Shown: piece after piece, positions 41,891 through 50,238 of the stretch
Layout of the letters: every line of letters starts with the position of its first letter
Numbering within the stretch: the first letter of the stretch is position 1
Assembly (NCBI RefSeq): GCF_902364025.1
Contig: NZ_CABJCG010000023.1
Coordinates: 1-64,000, forward strand
Length of the DNA: 64,000 nt
Direction of reading: 5' to 3'
DNA from: Enterocloster lavalensis
GTDB lineage: Bacteria > Bacillota > Clostridia > Lachnospirales > Lachnospiraceae
Program-made: the position numbers and the translations under genes
Notes under the pieces: generated by a model
Databases searched by the model: none
Told to the model about the DNA's origin: nothing
Seen by the model: only the letters and a program-made list of their open reading frames with translations

Positions 41891-43384
41891 ATGAATGAGA
41901 TTTTAGCTGGTTTTATGAACGCGCTGCAGCCCCTGAATCTGGCGGCAATGGCGGTGAGCGTGGCCATCGGTATTATGATCGGCGCGCTGCCGGGGCTGTC
42001 GGCTGCCATGGGCGTCGCGCTGTTGATTCCGATTACATTCGGCATGCCGGCCTCGACCGGGCTGATCGTGCTGGCCGGGGTGTACTGCGGGGCCATATTC
42101 GGCGGCTCGATCTCGGCGATTCTGATCCACACGCCGGGAACTCCGGCTTCCGCCGCCACGGCCATTGACGGTTATCAGCTCACGCTGAAGGGGAAAGCGG
42201 GGAAAGCGCTGGGAACGGCCATTATCTCCTCGTTTTTCGGCGGGCTGCTGAGCTGCATTTCCCTGTATTTCTTCGCACCTGCGCTGGCAAAACTGGCGAT
42301 GGCCTTCGGCAGTCCGGAATATTTCTGGCTGTCCATCTTTGGCCTGACGATTATTGCGGGCGTCAGCACGGACTCTCTGCTGAAAGGTCTGATTTCAGGG
42401 GCGCTGGGCCTGCTGCTCTCCACGGTTGGAATGGACCCGATGAACGGCGTGTTCCGCTTCACCTTCGGCCAGGCCGCCCTGTATGAGGGGCTGCCCTTCA
42501 CCGCCACCCTGATCGGCCTGTTCTCCATGTCCCAGGTGCTGGTGCTGGCGGAAAAGAAGATCCGCAAGGCCGGAGAACTGGTGAAGTTCGACGACCGCGT
42601 GCTGTTAAACGGCAAGGAGATGAAGCAGATCGCCCCCACCATCGTGCGGTCCTGGATCATTGGCAACCTGATCGGCATCCTGCCCGGCGCGGGCGCCTCC
42701 ATCGCCTCCTTTATGGGGTACAATGAGGCGCGCAGGGCATCCAAACACAAGGAGGAGTTCGGCCACGGGTCCATTGAAGGAATCGCAGGCTCTGAGGCAG
42801 CCAACAATGCGGTGACCGGCGGTTCTCTGATCCCGACGCTGACTCTGGGCATACCGGGCGAGAGCGTGACCGCAGTGCTGATGGGCGGGCTTCTGATTCA
42901 GGGCATGCAGCCGGGTCCGGATCTGTTCAACAAATTCTCCGGCGTTACCTACACGTTTTTCGCCGGATTCGTGCTGGTCCAGTTTTTTATGCTGGTGATC
43001 GGCCTGCTGGGCGCAAAAGGATTTGCGAAAATATCCAGGGTGTCCGATGCCATTCTGATTCCGGTGGTATTCTCGTTGAGCGTGGTGGGGTCCTACGCGA
43101 TCCGCAACAGCATGGTCGACGTGGGGGTTATGTTCGCCTTCGGCGTGCTGGGTTATCTGATCAAGAAATTTGACTTAAATCCCGCGGCGATTGTGCTGGC
43201 CCTGATTCTGGGGCCCATCGGCGAGAAGGGCCTGCGCCGGGCGCTGCTGCTCAGCGGAGGGAATCCCGCGATCCTGCTCTCCACCCCCATCTGTTGGGGA
43301 CTGTTGTTCCTCTGTATATTTGGTATCTTTTCACCGGTTATTATGAAGAAAATGGAACGGGCAATGGAAGCCAAGTCCGAATAA
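41891..43384 (+). CDS. Tripartite tricarboxylate transporter permease (TctA-like)
   Basis: This 497-residue permease with about twelve helices is the main channel of the TTT importer. The strongly conserved N-terminus MIGALPGLSAAMGVALLIPITFGMP, the GGSISAILIHTPGTPASAATAIDGY segment and the middle GSLIPTLTLGIPGESVTAVLMGGL identify TctA. AGGGAGGG precedes the chosen ATG at 41891. An ATG six bases earlier is too close to the site. The gene ends the operon before a good terminator. Confidence 0.94.
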   Translation: MNEILAGFMNALQPLNLAAMAVSVAIGIMIGALPGLSAAMGVALLIPITFGMPASTGLIVLAGVYCGAIFGGSISAILIHTPGTPASAATAIDGYQLTLKGKAGKALGTAIISSFFGGLLSCISLYFFAPALAKLAMAFGSPEYFWLSIFGLTIIAGVSTDSLLKGLISGALGLLLSTVGMDPMNGVFRFTFGQAALYEGLPFTATLIGLFSMSQVLVLAEKKIRKAGELVKFDDRVLLNGKEMKQIAPTIVRSWIIGNLIGILPGAGASIASFMGYNEARRASKHKEEFGHGSIEGIAGSEAANNAVTGGSLIPTLTLGIPGESVTAVLMGGLLIQGMQPGPDLFNKFSGVTYTFFAGFVLVQFFMLVIGLLGAKGFAKISRVSDAILIPVVFSLSVVGSYAIRNSMVDVGVMFAFGVLGYLIKKFDLNPAAIVLALILGPIGEKGLRRALLLSGGNPAILLSTPICWGLLFLCIFGIFSPVIMKKMERAMEAKSE

Positions 43385-43391
43385 ATCCCAC

Positions 43392-43428
43392 AGCCGCAGG
43401 CGCGGTATAAGCGCCCGCGGCTTTTTTA
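43392..43428 (+). terminator. Intrinsic terminator after tctA-like gene
   Basis: AGCCGCAGGCGC pairs with GCGCCCGCGGCT (one A-C mismatch), followed by TTTTTT. Confidence 0.88.
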
Positions 43429-43456
43429 ACGTTCGCCCGGCGGCGCGATAATTGGA

Positions 43457-43485
43457 TTTACATTTTTCCGCGGACATAGTACAAT
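43457..43485 (+). promoter_or_regulatory. Repeated glycan promoter, copy 3 (upstream of ATP-grasp gene)
   Basis: TTTACA (43457-43462), a 17-bp spacer, and TACAAT (43480-43485), followed by GGTGAGAGCGAATTT. It keeps the flanking GGATTTACATTTTT and CATAGTACAATGGTG shared with copies 1 and 2, but the spacer has CGCGGA in place of GGCGCG. Confidence 0.8.
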
Positions 43486-43513
43486 GGTGAGAGCGAATTT
43501 GTGAGGTGACAAA

Positions 43514-44488
43514 GTGAAAACAGTATTGATAACGGCGATTGGTTCCTTTTCAGCGGATATCGTCATAAAGAAGTGCCGGGAAAACGGTATGCGGGTGATT
43601 GGCTGCGATATTTATCCCCGGGAATGGGTGGTGGACGCGGGCAATGTGGACGCGTTCTACCAGGTGCCCCGCGCCACCGAGGCGGAGGCTTACCCGGAGG
43701 CTCTTTTGGAGATCTGCTCCCGCGAGAAGGTGGATGGGATTCTGCCTCTGATCGATGTGGAGGTCGACGTGCTCTGCCGGCTGCGCGGGGAATTTGCGGG
43801 CAGGGGAATCACGCTGTGCATTTCAGAGGACGCCTGCATCGGGCTTTGCCGGGATAAAATGAAGCTGTTCCGCCGTCTGGAGGAGGAGCGGCCGGGCACG
43901 GTGATCCCCACCCAAACGCTCTCTGGGGTAAAACCGGAAGCCCTCTCCTACCCGGTGGTCTGCAAGCCCTATAACGGCCGGAGCAGCCAGGGGCTGACCT
44001 TCATCGGCTCGCTTCGGGAGATGGAGCGCTTTTTGGTGGGAAGGGACGTATCGGATTACATTGTGCAGCCCCTGGTAACGGGGGACGTTATAACGGTGGA
44101 CGTGGTGCGAAACGCAGCGGACGGAGCCTGGGCGGCCGTGTGCCGCCGGGAGCTTCTGCGCACGCTAAACGGCGCGGGCACGTCGGTGCGGGTGTTCCGG
44201 AACCCGGAGCTGGAAGGGCTGTGCGGGCGCATCGCGGGCTGGCTGGGCGTGAACGGCTGTGTGAACATGGAGTTTATCGAGGACGGACAGGGGCAATACC
44301 ACATGCTGGAGTGCAATCCCCGTTTTTCGGGCGGGGTGGAATTTTCCTGCATGGCCGGGTACGACTGCGTGACGGAACACCTGCACTGCTTTGAGGGAAA
44401 ACCGGTTAATACCCGGGCGGAGATAACAGAGATGTATATTGCCAGAAAATTTGAGGAATATATTACCGGGACCGGCGGGGCGCGGTGA
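43514..44488 (+). CDS. ATP-grasp domain protein (carbamoyl-phosphate-synthase-like)
   Basis: This 324-residue protein has an N-terminal Rossmann-like pre-ATP-grasp region (VLITAIGSFSADIVIKKCREN) and an ATP-grasp domain (YPVVCKPYNGRSSQGLTFI, then LECNPRFSGG, the Mg-binding motif, near residue 259). Proteins of this kind join a carboxylate to an amine or alcohol. In glycan clusters they are thought to modify sugars or to make amino-acid-linked groups. The exact substrates are unknown. The start is GTG 43514 behind GTGAGGTG. It is the first gene after the third repeated promoter and is followed by a glycosyltransferase 13 bp on. Confidence 0.85.
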   Translation: MKTVLITAIGSFSADIVIKKCRENGMRVIGCDIYPREWVVDAGNVDAFYQVPRATEAEAYPEALLEICSREKVDGILPLIDVEVDVLCRLRGEFAGRGITLCISEDACIGLCRDKMKLFRRLEEERPGTVIPTQTLSGVKPEALSYPVVCKPYNGRSSQGLTFIGSLREMERFLVGRDVSDYIVQPLVTGDVITVDVVRNAADGAWAAVCRRELLRTLNGAGTSVRVFRNPELEGLCGRIAGWLGVNGCVNMEFIEDGQGQYHMLECNPRFSGGVEFSCMAGYDCVTEHLHCFEGKPVNTRAEITEMYIARKFEEYITGTGGAR

Positions 44489-44501
44489 GAGAGGGAGAAC
44501 G

Positions 44502-45473
44502 ATGGAAGCTGAGACAGTGATGGCGAGCATCAACTGCGTTACATTTAACCATGTGAATTATATCAGAAAGGCGCTGGACAGTTTTCTGATGCAGAAGACG
44601 GATTTCGCCTTTGAGATTCTGGTGCACGACGACGCCTCCACGGACGGGACCAGCGAGATCATAAGAGAGTACGAGGCAAGGTATCCCGGCCAGGTGCGGC
44701 CGCTGATTCAGAAGGAAAACCAGTATTCCCAGGGTATTGACAACATCAGCGGAGCGTTCAATTTTCCCAGGGCCAGGGGAAAGTATATTTTCATGTGCGA
44801 CGGGGACGACTATTTCCTCTCCCCGGACAAGCTGCAGCGCCAGGTGGATTACATGGAGGCTCACCCGGACTGTACGCTGTGTATCCACAGCGCCCGGATC
44901 GACCTGGTGGGAAAGGCGCTGACTGAGGGCCAGATGCGGCCCTACCGGAAGAGCCGGGTGATCCCCCCGGAGGAGATCATCGACAAGTCCTCCGGCTACG
45001 CCATGTCCTCCATGGCTTTTCCGGCCCGGCTGGTGAAAGAACTGCCCGACTATTACGTGGACTGCCCGGTGGGCGACACGCCCCTGCAGCTTTTGGCCGC
45101 GGCCAATGGATACGGCTATTATATGGATGAGTCCATGAGCGCGTACCGCGTGGGGGTCGCCGGTTCCTGGACCGTGGAGGGCAAGAGCGGCGACTATGAG
45201 GGGAAGCAGAGCGCGTATTACCGGCGGATGAAGCGGACCTACGAACAGTTCGACCGGGCCACCGGCGGGCGGTTTCATCAGGCGTCTGAGAGCGCAGCCC
45301 TTCGGACCTACTACCACACCATGGTGAATACGAAGAAGTTCGACGAGATATATAACCCGGCCTACCGCCGGTACTACAGGGAGCTTACGCCCAGGACCCG
45401 CTTCTTTCTGCGGTTTGAGCGTTCCATGCCCGGGGCATATAAAATGGCGAGGAAAGCATTCACTGGAAGATAA
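44502..45473 (+). CDS. Glycosyltransferase family 2
   Basis: This 323-residue GT-A transferase has a catalytic start ASINCVTFNHVNYIRKALDSFL, the DDASTDGTSEII nucleotide loop and the metal motif CDGDDYF. Enzymes of this subgroup add hexoses to surface polysaccharides. The start at 44502 follows GAGAGGGAGA; an upstream ATG runs through the end of the ATP-grasp gene. The last nine codons and the stop codon lie within the terminator hairpin at 45446-45501. Confidence 0.88.
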   Translation: MEAETVMASINCVTFNHVNYIRKALDSFLMQKTDFAFEILVHDDASTDGTSEIIREYEARYPGQVRPLIQKENQYSQGIDNISGAFNFPRARGKYIFMCDGDDYFLSPDKLQRQVDYMEAHPDCTLCIHSARIDLVGKALTEGQMRPYRKSRVIPPEEIIDKSSGYAMSSMAFPARLVKELPDYYVDCPVGDTPLQLLAAANGYGYYMDESMSAYRVGVAGSWTVEGKSGDYEGKQSAYYRRMKRTYEQFDRATGGRFHQASESAALRTYYHTMVNTKKFDEIYNPAYRRYYRELTPRTRFFLRFERSMPGAYKMARKAFTGR

Positions 45474-45501
45474 TTCCAGTGGCTGCTTCCTCGCCGTTTT
45501 T
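45446..45501. terminator. Terminator overlapping the end of the glycosyltransferase gene
   Basis: GGCGAGGAA (45446-45454) pairs with TTCCTCGCC (45487-45495), and CACTGGAA (45461-45468) with TTCCAGTG (45474-45481). GTTTTTA follows. The left arm is coding sequence and the TAA is in the loop. It separates convergent genes. Confidence 0.9.
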
Positions 45502-45512
45502 ACGGTTTGGAT

Positions 45513-46988
45513 TTACTGTTGTGCAAAGAGCGGGTCCGTGGGATCCCAGGTCTGATCCGCGGGAATTGTCTGCTCGATGGCGGGCCGGTCATAGGGGCCG
45601 GGCTTTTCCGAGTTGTAGATATTCACAGTGGTGCCGATGCCGCAGTGGTCATACACCCACTTGGCTTCCCCGGAGACCAGACGGACGCAGCCGGCAGACT
45701 CGGCGATGCCCAGGTAGTTGTAGGTCATGGGGTCCAGCGTCATGGGATCCGGGCTGCTGTAAAGGATCGAATGGATCAGGAAGCCCTTGTAGATCCGGGT
45801 TGCATACTGGGTGAAGATCCCGTGGTTCATATCGCGCCAGCGGTACTTGGCCGGCGTCTGGAAGGTTCCAAGGGGGGTATCCGGGCCGGTGGAGGTCAGG
45901 AACGTCTTGACCGGGATAATGAAGCCGTTAGCGCCGTCCTGGGCGAAAATGGTCATGCAGTTCATCTGCTTGTTGATGCTGATGAGGAACGGGCCGTTGT
46001 TGCCCACGATGGGCTCTAAGTCGGTCAGCAGCTTTCCGGTCTCGTCAAAGTAATACTTGAAGCCGTCGATGTACTGCCAGCCGGTCACAGGGGCGTTGTC
46101 CACAAAGTAGTAGCGGTCCTTGTCGTTCCATCCCCATCCGGTGAAGGGAACGCCGGTGCCGTTGGTGTAGGAAACCACACCGTCCACGATCTGAACGCCG
46201 TCCGGGAACGCCGCCTCCACTGCGTTTTCCATATTGTAGGAAGCGCCCTCCACGTCCTTGCCCCAGAGGGAAACGCGGAAGCCCTTTAATACCTTTCCGG
46301 TGCCCATGGTGCCCGCTGTTCCGCTGTTGCGCGCCCAGCCCAGCTCCGTGCCGTCGTTTAAGGTGGTGCAGTAGTAGATGTCAAACTTGTTGCGGGCAAA
46401 ACCGTTGAAGCGCAGCTGAATGGCTTCCACCAGCGCGCCGTCGTCCCATACGGTGGTGTGGCCGCCGTTCATGGCCCAATCGCTCCAGCCGTGGGCTCCG
46501 GTGTAAGTCCGGTACAGGACGTCGCCCACGATATTGTTGAGGTAAATGGACACGGAGCGGAAGCCTTCGTCCGCTGTCACCGGTGTGTCGCCAACCACCG
46601 GATCGGTCCAGGTGGTGTCGGGTCTTAAGACCTGAATCTGGACATAGGGAGTGTTCGCAATCACCGCCTGTCTGGCAGCCTCCTCCTCGGCGAATCTGGC
46701 GGCCGCCTCGGCTTCCGCATCGCCCTGGGCCGTGTCGTCGGCCGCCTGCTGGGCGTTGGCCGCATCTTCCGGAGTGGTAACGCCGGCGTCCGGCGCGGTA
46801 GTTCCGGCGTTGGGGTCGGCCTGGTTCTCCGCCGGTGTATCCGTGGGCGCAGACTCGCTCTCCGCCGCTGTGGTAAAGCCTGGTCCGTAGTTCGAATCAT
46901 CCTGGACAGCCCATGCGGGACTTGCCTGACCGATGATCAGAAGGCCGGATAAAAAAGCGGCGGCAGCCCGCTTAGCTAATTTATTCAT
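45513..46988 (-). CDS. Secreted L,D-transpeptidase (YkuD) with ChW and cell-wall-binding repeats
   Basis: This 491-residue exported enzyme probably makes 3-3 crosslinks in peptidoglycan. Residues 1-27 are a signal peptide ending AWA. Residues about 30-110 form an acidic Ala/Pro linker. Residues about 118-250 hold clostridial hydrophobic-W (ChW) repeats (AHGWSDWAMNGG, ELGWARNSGTAGT). Residues about 281-325 are choline-binding-like wall repeats (WNDKDRYYFVDNAPVTGW). The YkuD domain follows, with H406 and C434 in HSILY and ESAGCVRL. It lies opposite the glycan genes, and a glycan-anchoring role is possible. Confidence 0.92.
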   Translation of the reverse strand: MNKLAKRAAAAFLSGLLIIGQASPAWAVQDDSNYGPGFTTAAESESAPTDTPAENQADPNAGTTAPDAGVTTPEDAANAQQAADDTAQGDAEAEAAARFAEEEAARQAVIANTPYVQIQVLRPDTTWTDPVVGDTPVTADEGFRSVSIYLNNIVGDVLYRTYTGAHGWSDWAMNGGHTTVWDDGALVEAIQLRFNGFARNKFDIYYCTTLNDGTELGWARNSGTAGTMGTGKVLKGFRVSLWGKDVEGASYNMENAVEAAFPDGVQIVDGVVSYTNGTGVPFTGWGWNDKDRYYFVDNAPVTGWQYIDGFKYYFDETGKLLTDLEPIVGNNGPFLISINKQMNCMTIFAQDGANGFIIPVKTFLTSTGPDTPLGTFQTPAKYRWRDMNHGIFTQYATRIYKGFLIHSILYSSPDPMTLDPMTYNYLGIAESAGCVRLVSGEAKWVYDHCGIGTTVNIYNSEKPGPYDRPAIEQTIPADQTWDPTDPLFAQQ

Positions 46989-47127
46989 TCGTGAATCCTC
47001 CTAATTTTTGATAGAATTTCCGTACATGTCCTAATTTAACATATCTGTTATGAAAATTCTATATGTGATTTACTTTTTATTGGGATTATTGTAAAATTGT
47101 AAATAAAATGACCACGGAATGTAAGAA

Positions 47128-48138
47128 ATGGGTGCCATAATGAAATGGAATAAAGAGACAGTCAATATCATATACGCCTCCAACGACGGGTACGCGGGAC
47201 ATCTGGCCGCCTCCCTGGTTTCCCTGCTGGAGAACAACCGGCAGATTCCCCATATGCACGTCTATGTGCTCTCGGTGAACATGTGCGGCCTTTACAAGGA
47301 ACGCCTGCGCCGGATCGCGGAGGGATACGGCCGTGGGTTTACGGCCGTGGAGCTGGGGGATCTGAAGCAGCGCTTTACCTATGACATCGACACCAGGGGC
47401 TTTGACATCAGCGCCATGGGGCGTCTGTTTGCGGCCGAGGTGCTGCCGGAAACGGTGGAGAGGGCCCTTTATCTGGACTGCGACACCATCGTTTGCGGCA
47501 GCATTTTGCCGTTGTACGAGTGGGATCTGGGGGAATGCCTGGTGGGGATGGTGATGGAGCCCACGGTTTACGGGGAGATGAAGGAAGCGCTGGGGATGGG
47601 CCGGGACGACGCCTACTACAATTCCGGCGTGCTGCTCATGGCCCTGGGGCGCTGGCGCAGGGAGCGCGTGTTAACCCGGCTGCTGGATTTTTACGGAGCC
47701 CACGCGGGACGCCTTTTTGCCTGCGACCAGGACACCATCAACGGCGCCCTGCGGGGACAGATCCGCACCCTGCCGCCCAAATACAACTTTTTTACCAATT
47801 ACCGGTATTTCCGTTACGATACGCTCTATGGCCTGTGCCGCGCCTACGAGGAGGTGGGGCGGGAGGCTTTTGCCGAGGCAAAGCGTTACCCGGTGGTGCT
47901 CCATTACCTGGGGGACGAGCGGCCGTGGATCGCGGGGAACCGCAATCATTACCGGAAGCTGTATGAGACGTATCTGGACCGGACACCCTGGAAGGGGACG
48001 CCCAAGCAGACCGGCAAGGAGTTTTACATGTTCCTGTGGTGGGGGCTCAACAAGGCGACGCTCCTTTGTCCGGGGCTGCGGCTGTGGATCAGCCGCCGGT
48101 TCGGCATGAAGGTGATCGACGCCCGGAAGAAATCATAA
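47128..48138 (+). CDS. Glycosyltransferase family 8
   Basis: This 336-residue GT8 enzyme (LgtC/GalT type) transfers galactose or glucose from UDP-sugars. The N-terminal VNIIYASNDGYAGHLAASLVSLL, the DxD-containing YLDCDTIVCGSILPLYEWDL near residues 114-133, NSGVLLMAL and the late HYLGDERPW are family marks. The start is uncertain. ATG 47128 has only a weak GGAATG site, and ATG 47140 follows GGGTG. It begins a run of five same-strand genes, 48150 to 52263, joined by short gaps. Confidence 0.9.
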   Translation: MGAIMKWNKETVNIIYASNDGYAGHLAASLVSLLENNRQIPHMHVYVLSVNMCGLYKERLRRIAEGYGRGFTAVELGDLKQRFTYDIDTRGFDISAMGRLFAAEVLPETVERALYLDCDTIVCGSILPLYEWDLGECLVGMVMEPTVYGEMKEALGMGRDDAYYNSGVLLMALGRWRRERVLTRLLDFYGAHAGRLFACDQDTINGALRGQIRTLPPKYNFFTNYRYFRYDTLYGLCRAYEEVGREAFAEAKRYPVVLHYLGDERPWIAGNRNHYRKLYETYLDRTPWKGTPKQTGKEFYMFLWWGLNKATLLCPGLRLWISRRFGMKVIDARKKS

Positions 48139-48149
48139 GGACTGGAAGA

Positions 48150-49049
48150 ATGGACAAGATCAGCTGTATTGTGCTCAATTACAACGATGCCCGCACCACC
48201 TGTGGACTGGTGGAGGAGCTTTTGGGGATAAACTGCCTGGATTCGGTGGTGGTGGTGGATAACTGCTCCACGGACGATTCCTGGGTTCAGCTTTCCGGGC
48301 TTGCGCGCCCGGACGGCCGCGTGAGCCTGATCCGGGCGGAGCAGAACGGCGGCTACGGCTGGGGCAATCAGATTGGGGTGGACTGGGCGGTGGACCGCCT
48401 GGGCGCGGATTACGTGATCGTGGCCAACCCGGATATCCATGTGTCGGAGGAGTGCATTCTGCGGGTGAAGGAAGCCCTGGACCGGACGGAGCGCTGCGCG
48501 CTGGCCTCGGCCCTGGTGGAGAGCCCGGAGGGGAGGCCGCTGTTCAGTTATTGGATGCTGCTGCCTCTGTGGAAGGATCTGCTGGACACGGGGCTTGTGA
48601 CCCGGCGGCTGTTTGCGCGCTGGCTGAATGTGCCGCGGGAACGGCTGAAGCAGGGGGGGCTGTCCGGCTGCCGCCTGGTGGATGCGGTTCCGGGGTCTTT
48701 TTTTATGCTGCGCCCGGACCGTTTCCCGGAGGGGGAAATTCACAAAGTATTTGACAAAAGGATCTTTTTATATTATGAAGAGAAGGTGCTGGGACAGAAG
48801 TTAAAGGCCATGGGCCTGACCGCCGTCCTGGCTCTGGACTGCTCCTACGTCCATGCCCACTCGGTGAGCATCGACAAGAGCGTGAAAAACATCGGGGACA
48901 AGCAGCGGCTGCTGCACGAGAGCAAGCTGTATTATTACCGGGAGTACCTCCACGCCGGGCCGGTGAAAACGGCCGCCGCCAGAGTTTTTCTGGGGCTGGT
49001 GCTGGCGGAGGTGCGGTTTCTCACCGGGGTGTGCGGCATGCGCTGGTAG
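48150..49049 (+). CDS. Glycosyltransferase family 2 (rhamnosyl/galactofuranosyl type)
   Basis: This 299-residue GT-A transferase starts KISCIVLNYNDARTTCGLVEELL and has VDNCSTDDSW and ANPDIHVSEE in the donor site. The middle sequence DAVPGSFFMLRPDRFPEGEIH and the later FLYYEEKVLGQKLK resemble rhamnosyltransferases and galactofuranosyltransferases such as WbbL. Glf at 29128 and RfbC at 55602 would supply such donors. ATG 48150 is 4-9 bp after GACTGGAAG. The frame reaches further upstream but without a site. Confidence 0.87.
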   Translation: MDKISCIVLNYNDARTTCGLVEELLGINCLDSVVVVDNCSTDDSWVQLSGLARPDGRVSLIRAEQNGGYGWGNQIGVDWAVDRLGADYVIVANPDIHVSEECILRVKEALDRTERCALASALVESPEGRPLFSYWMLLPLWKDLLDTGLVTRRLFARWLNVPRERLKQGGLSGCRLVDAVPGSFFMLRPDRFPEGEIHKVFDKRIFLYYEEKVLGQKLKAMGLTAVLALDCSYVHAHSVSIDKSVKNIGDKQRLLHESKLYYYREYLHAGPVKTAAARVFLGLVLAEVRFLTGVCGMRW

Positions 49050-49072
49050 CGCGTGCACGGAAAGGAACGATT

Positions 49073-50188
49073 ATGTCTGCGAAAGAAACGGAAAAGCCGA
49101 TACTGGTGACAAGGTCCTCCCTGCCGCCGTTCGAGGAATTTACAGAAATGTTAAAGCCCATCTGGGAGTCCGGGTGGCTGACCAATATGGGAGATTACCA
49201 CAAGGAGCTGGAACAGAAGCTGAAGGAGTATCTGGGCGCGGACCGGCTGGTGCTTTTCACCAACGGCCACATGGCCCTGGAGATGGTGATTCAGGCCCTG
49301 GAGCTGACGGGCGAGGTGATCACCACGCCCTTTACCTTTGCCTCCACCACCCACGCCATTGTGCGCAACGGGCTGACGCCGGTGTTCTGCGATATCAATC
49401 CCCGGGATTACACCATGGACGTGGACAAGATTGAGGCTCTGATCACGGAAAAGACCTCCGCCATCCTGCCGGTGCACGTTTACGGAAATATATGTGACGT
49501 GGAGCGGATTGAAGCCATCGCCAGGAGGCATAATTTAAAGGTGGTCTACGACGCGGCCCACACCTTCGGGGAGACTTACAACGGGGTGGGCACGGCCTGC
49601 TTCGGGGACGCCAGCATTTTCAGCTTCCACGCCACCAAGGTGTACCACACCATCGAGGGCGGCGCGGTGGCTTTTCGGGAAGAGTGGATGGAACACCGCC
49701 TGAACTGCCTGAAGAACTTCGGCATCGTGGATCAGGACCACGTGGTCTGGGTGGGCGGAAACGCCAAGATGAACGAGTTCCAGGCCGCAATGGGCCTGTG
49801 CAATCTGCGCCATCTGGAGGATGAGATAACGAAACGCCGCCGCGTGGCGGAGCGGTATCTGGAGAATCTTGACGGCGTGAAGGGCTTAAAGCTGCCGGAG
49901 TACCGCCCCGGGGTAAAGCCCAATTACGCCTATTTCCCCGTGGTGTTCGACGGCTTCGCCCGGACCCGGGACCAGGTGTTCGATGGCCTGGGGGCCCATC
50001 AGATCCATCCGCGGAAATATTTTTACCCGCTGATCAACGATTTCCAGTGCTATGAGGGCAGATTTTCCTCAAAGGACACGCCGGTGGCCAAGTACATCGC
50101 GGACCGGGTGCTGACGCTTCCGCTGTACGCGGATCTGGCGCTGGAGGACGTGGACCGGATCTGCGGGCTGCTCCGGGAGATGGGCTGA
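49073..50188 (+). CDS. DegT/DnrJ/EryC1/StrS sugar aminotransferase
   Basis: This 371-residue PLP enzyme transfers an amino group to a keto-sugar nucleotide. The sequence TTPFTFASTTHAIVRNGLTPVFCDI, the VYDAAHTFGETYNGVGTACFGDASIFSFHATKVYHTIEGGAV region with the PLP-lysine (in HATKVYH) and the CNLRHLEDEITKRR helix are standard. It would supply an amino sugar for the glycan. No dehydratase for its substrate (such as RfbB) is in the window. ATG 49073 is 6-7 bp after AAAGGAACG. Confidence 0.93.
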   Translation: MSAKETEKPILVTRSSLPPFEEFTEMLKPIWESGWLTNMGDYHKELEQKLKEYLGADRLVLFTNGHMALEMVIQALELTGEVITTPFTFASTTHAIVRNGLTPVFCDINPRDYTMDVDKIEALITEKTSAILPVHVYGNICDVERIEAIARRHNLKVVYDAAHTFGETYNGVGTACFGDASIFSFHATKVYHTIEGGAVAFREEWMEHRLNCLKNFGIVDQDHVVWVGGNAKMNEFQAAMGLCNLRHLEDEITKRRRVAERYLENLDGVKGLKLPEYRPGVKPNYAYFPVVFDGFARTRDQVFDGLGAHQIHPRKYFYPLINDFQCYEGRFSSKDTPVAKYIADRVLTLPLYADLALEDVDRICGLLREMG

Positions 50189-50238
50189 TTGATCCGGGAC
50201 CAATATTGTGGAACGACATCGCATAAGAGGAACAATTC

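Noticed and set aside
40813..42165. Open frame of 450 codons on the minus strand opposite tctC, tctB and tctA
   Set aside because: It spans three well-supported genes on the other strand and shows no family resemblance.
47065..47110. Fourth copy of the repeated glycan promoter before the GT8 gene
   Set aside because: TTTACT and TAAAAT are present with similar spacing, but the spacer and downstream bases do not match the three true copies.
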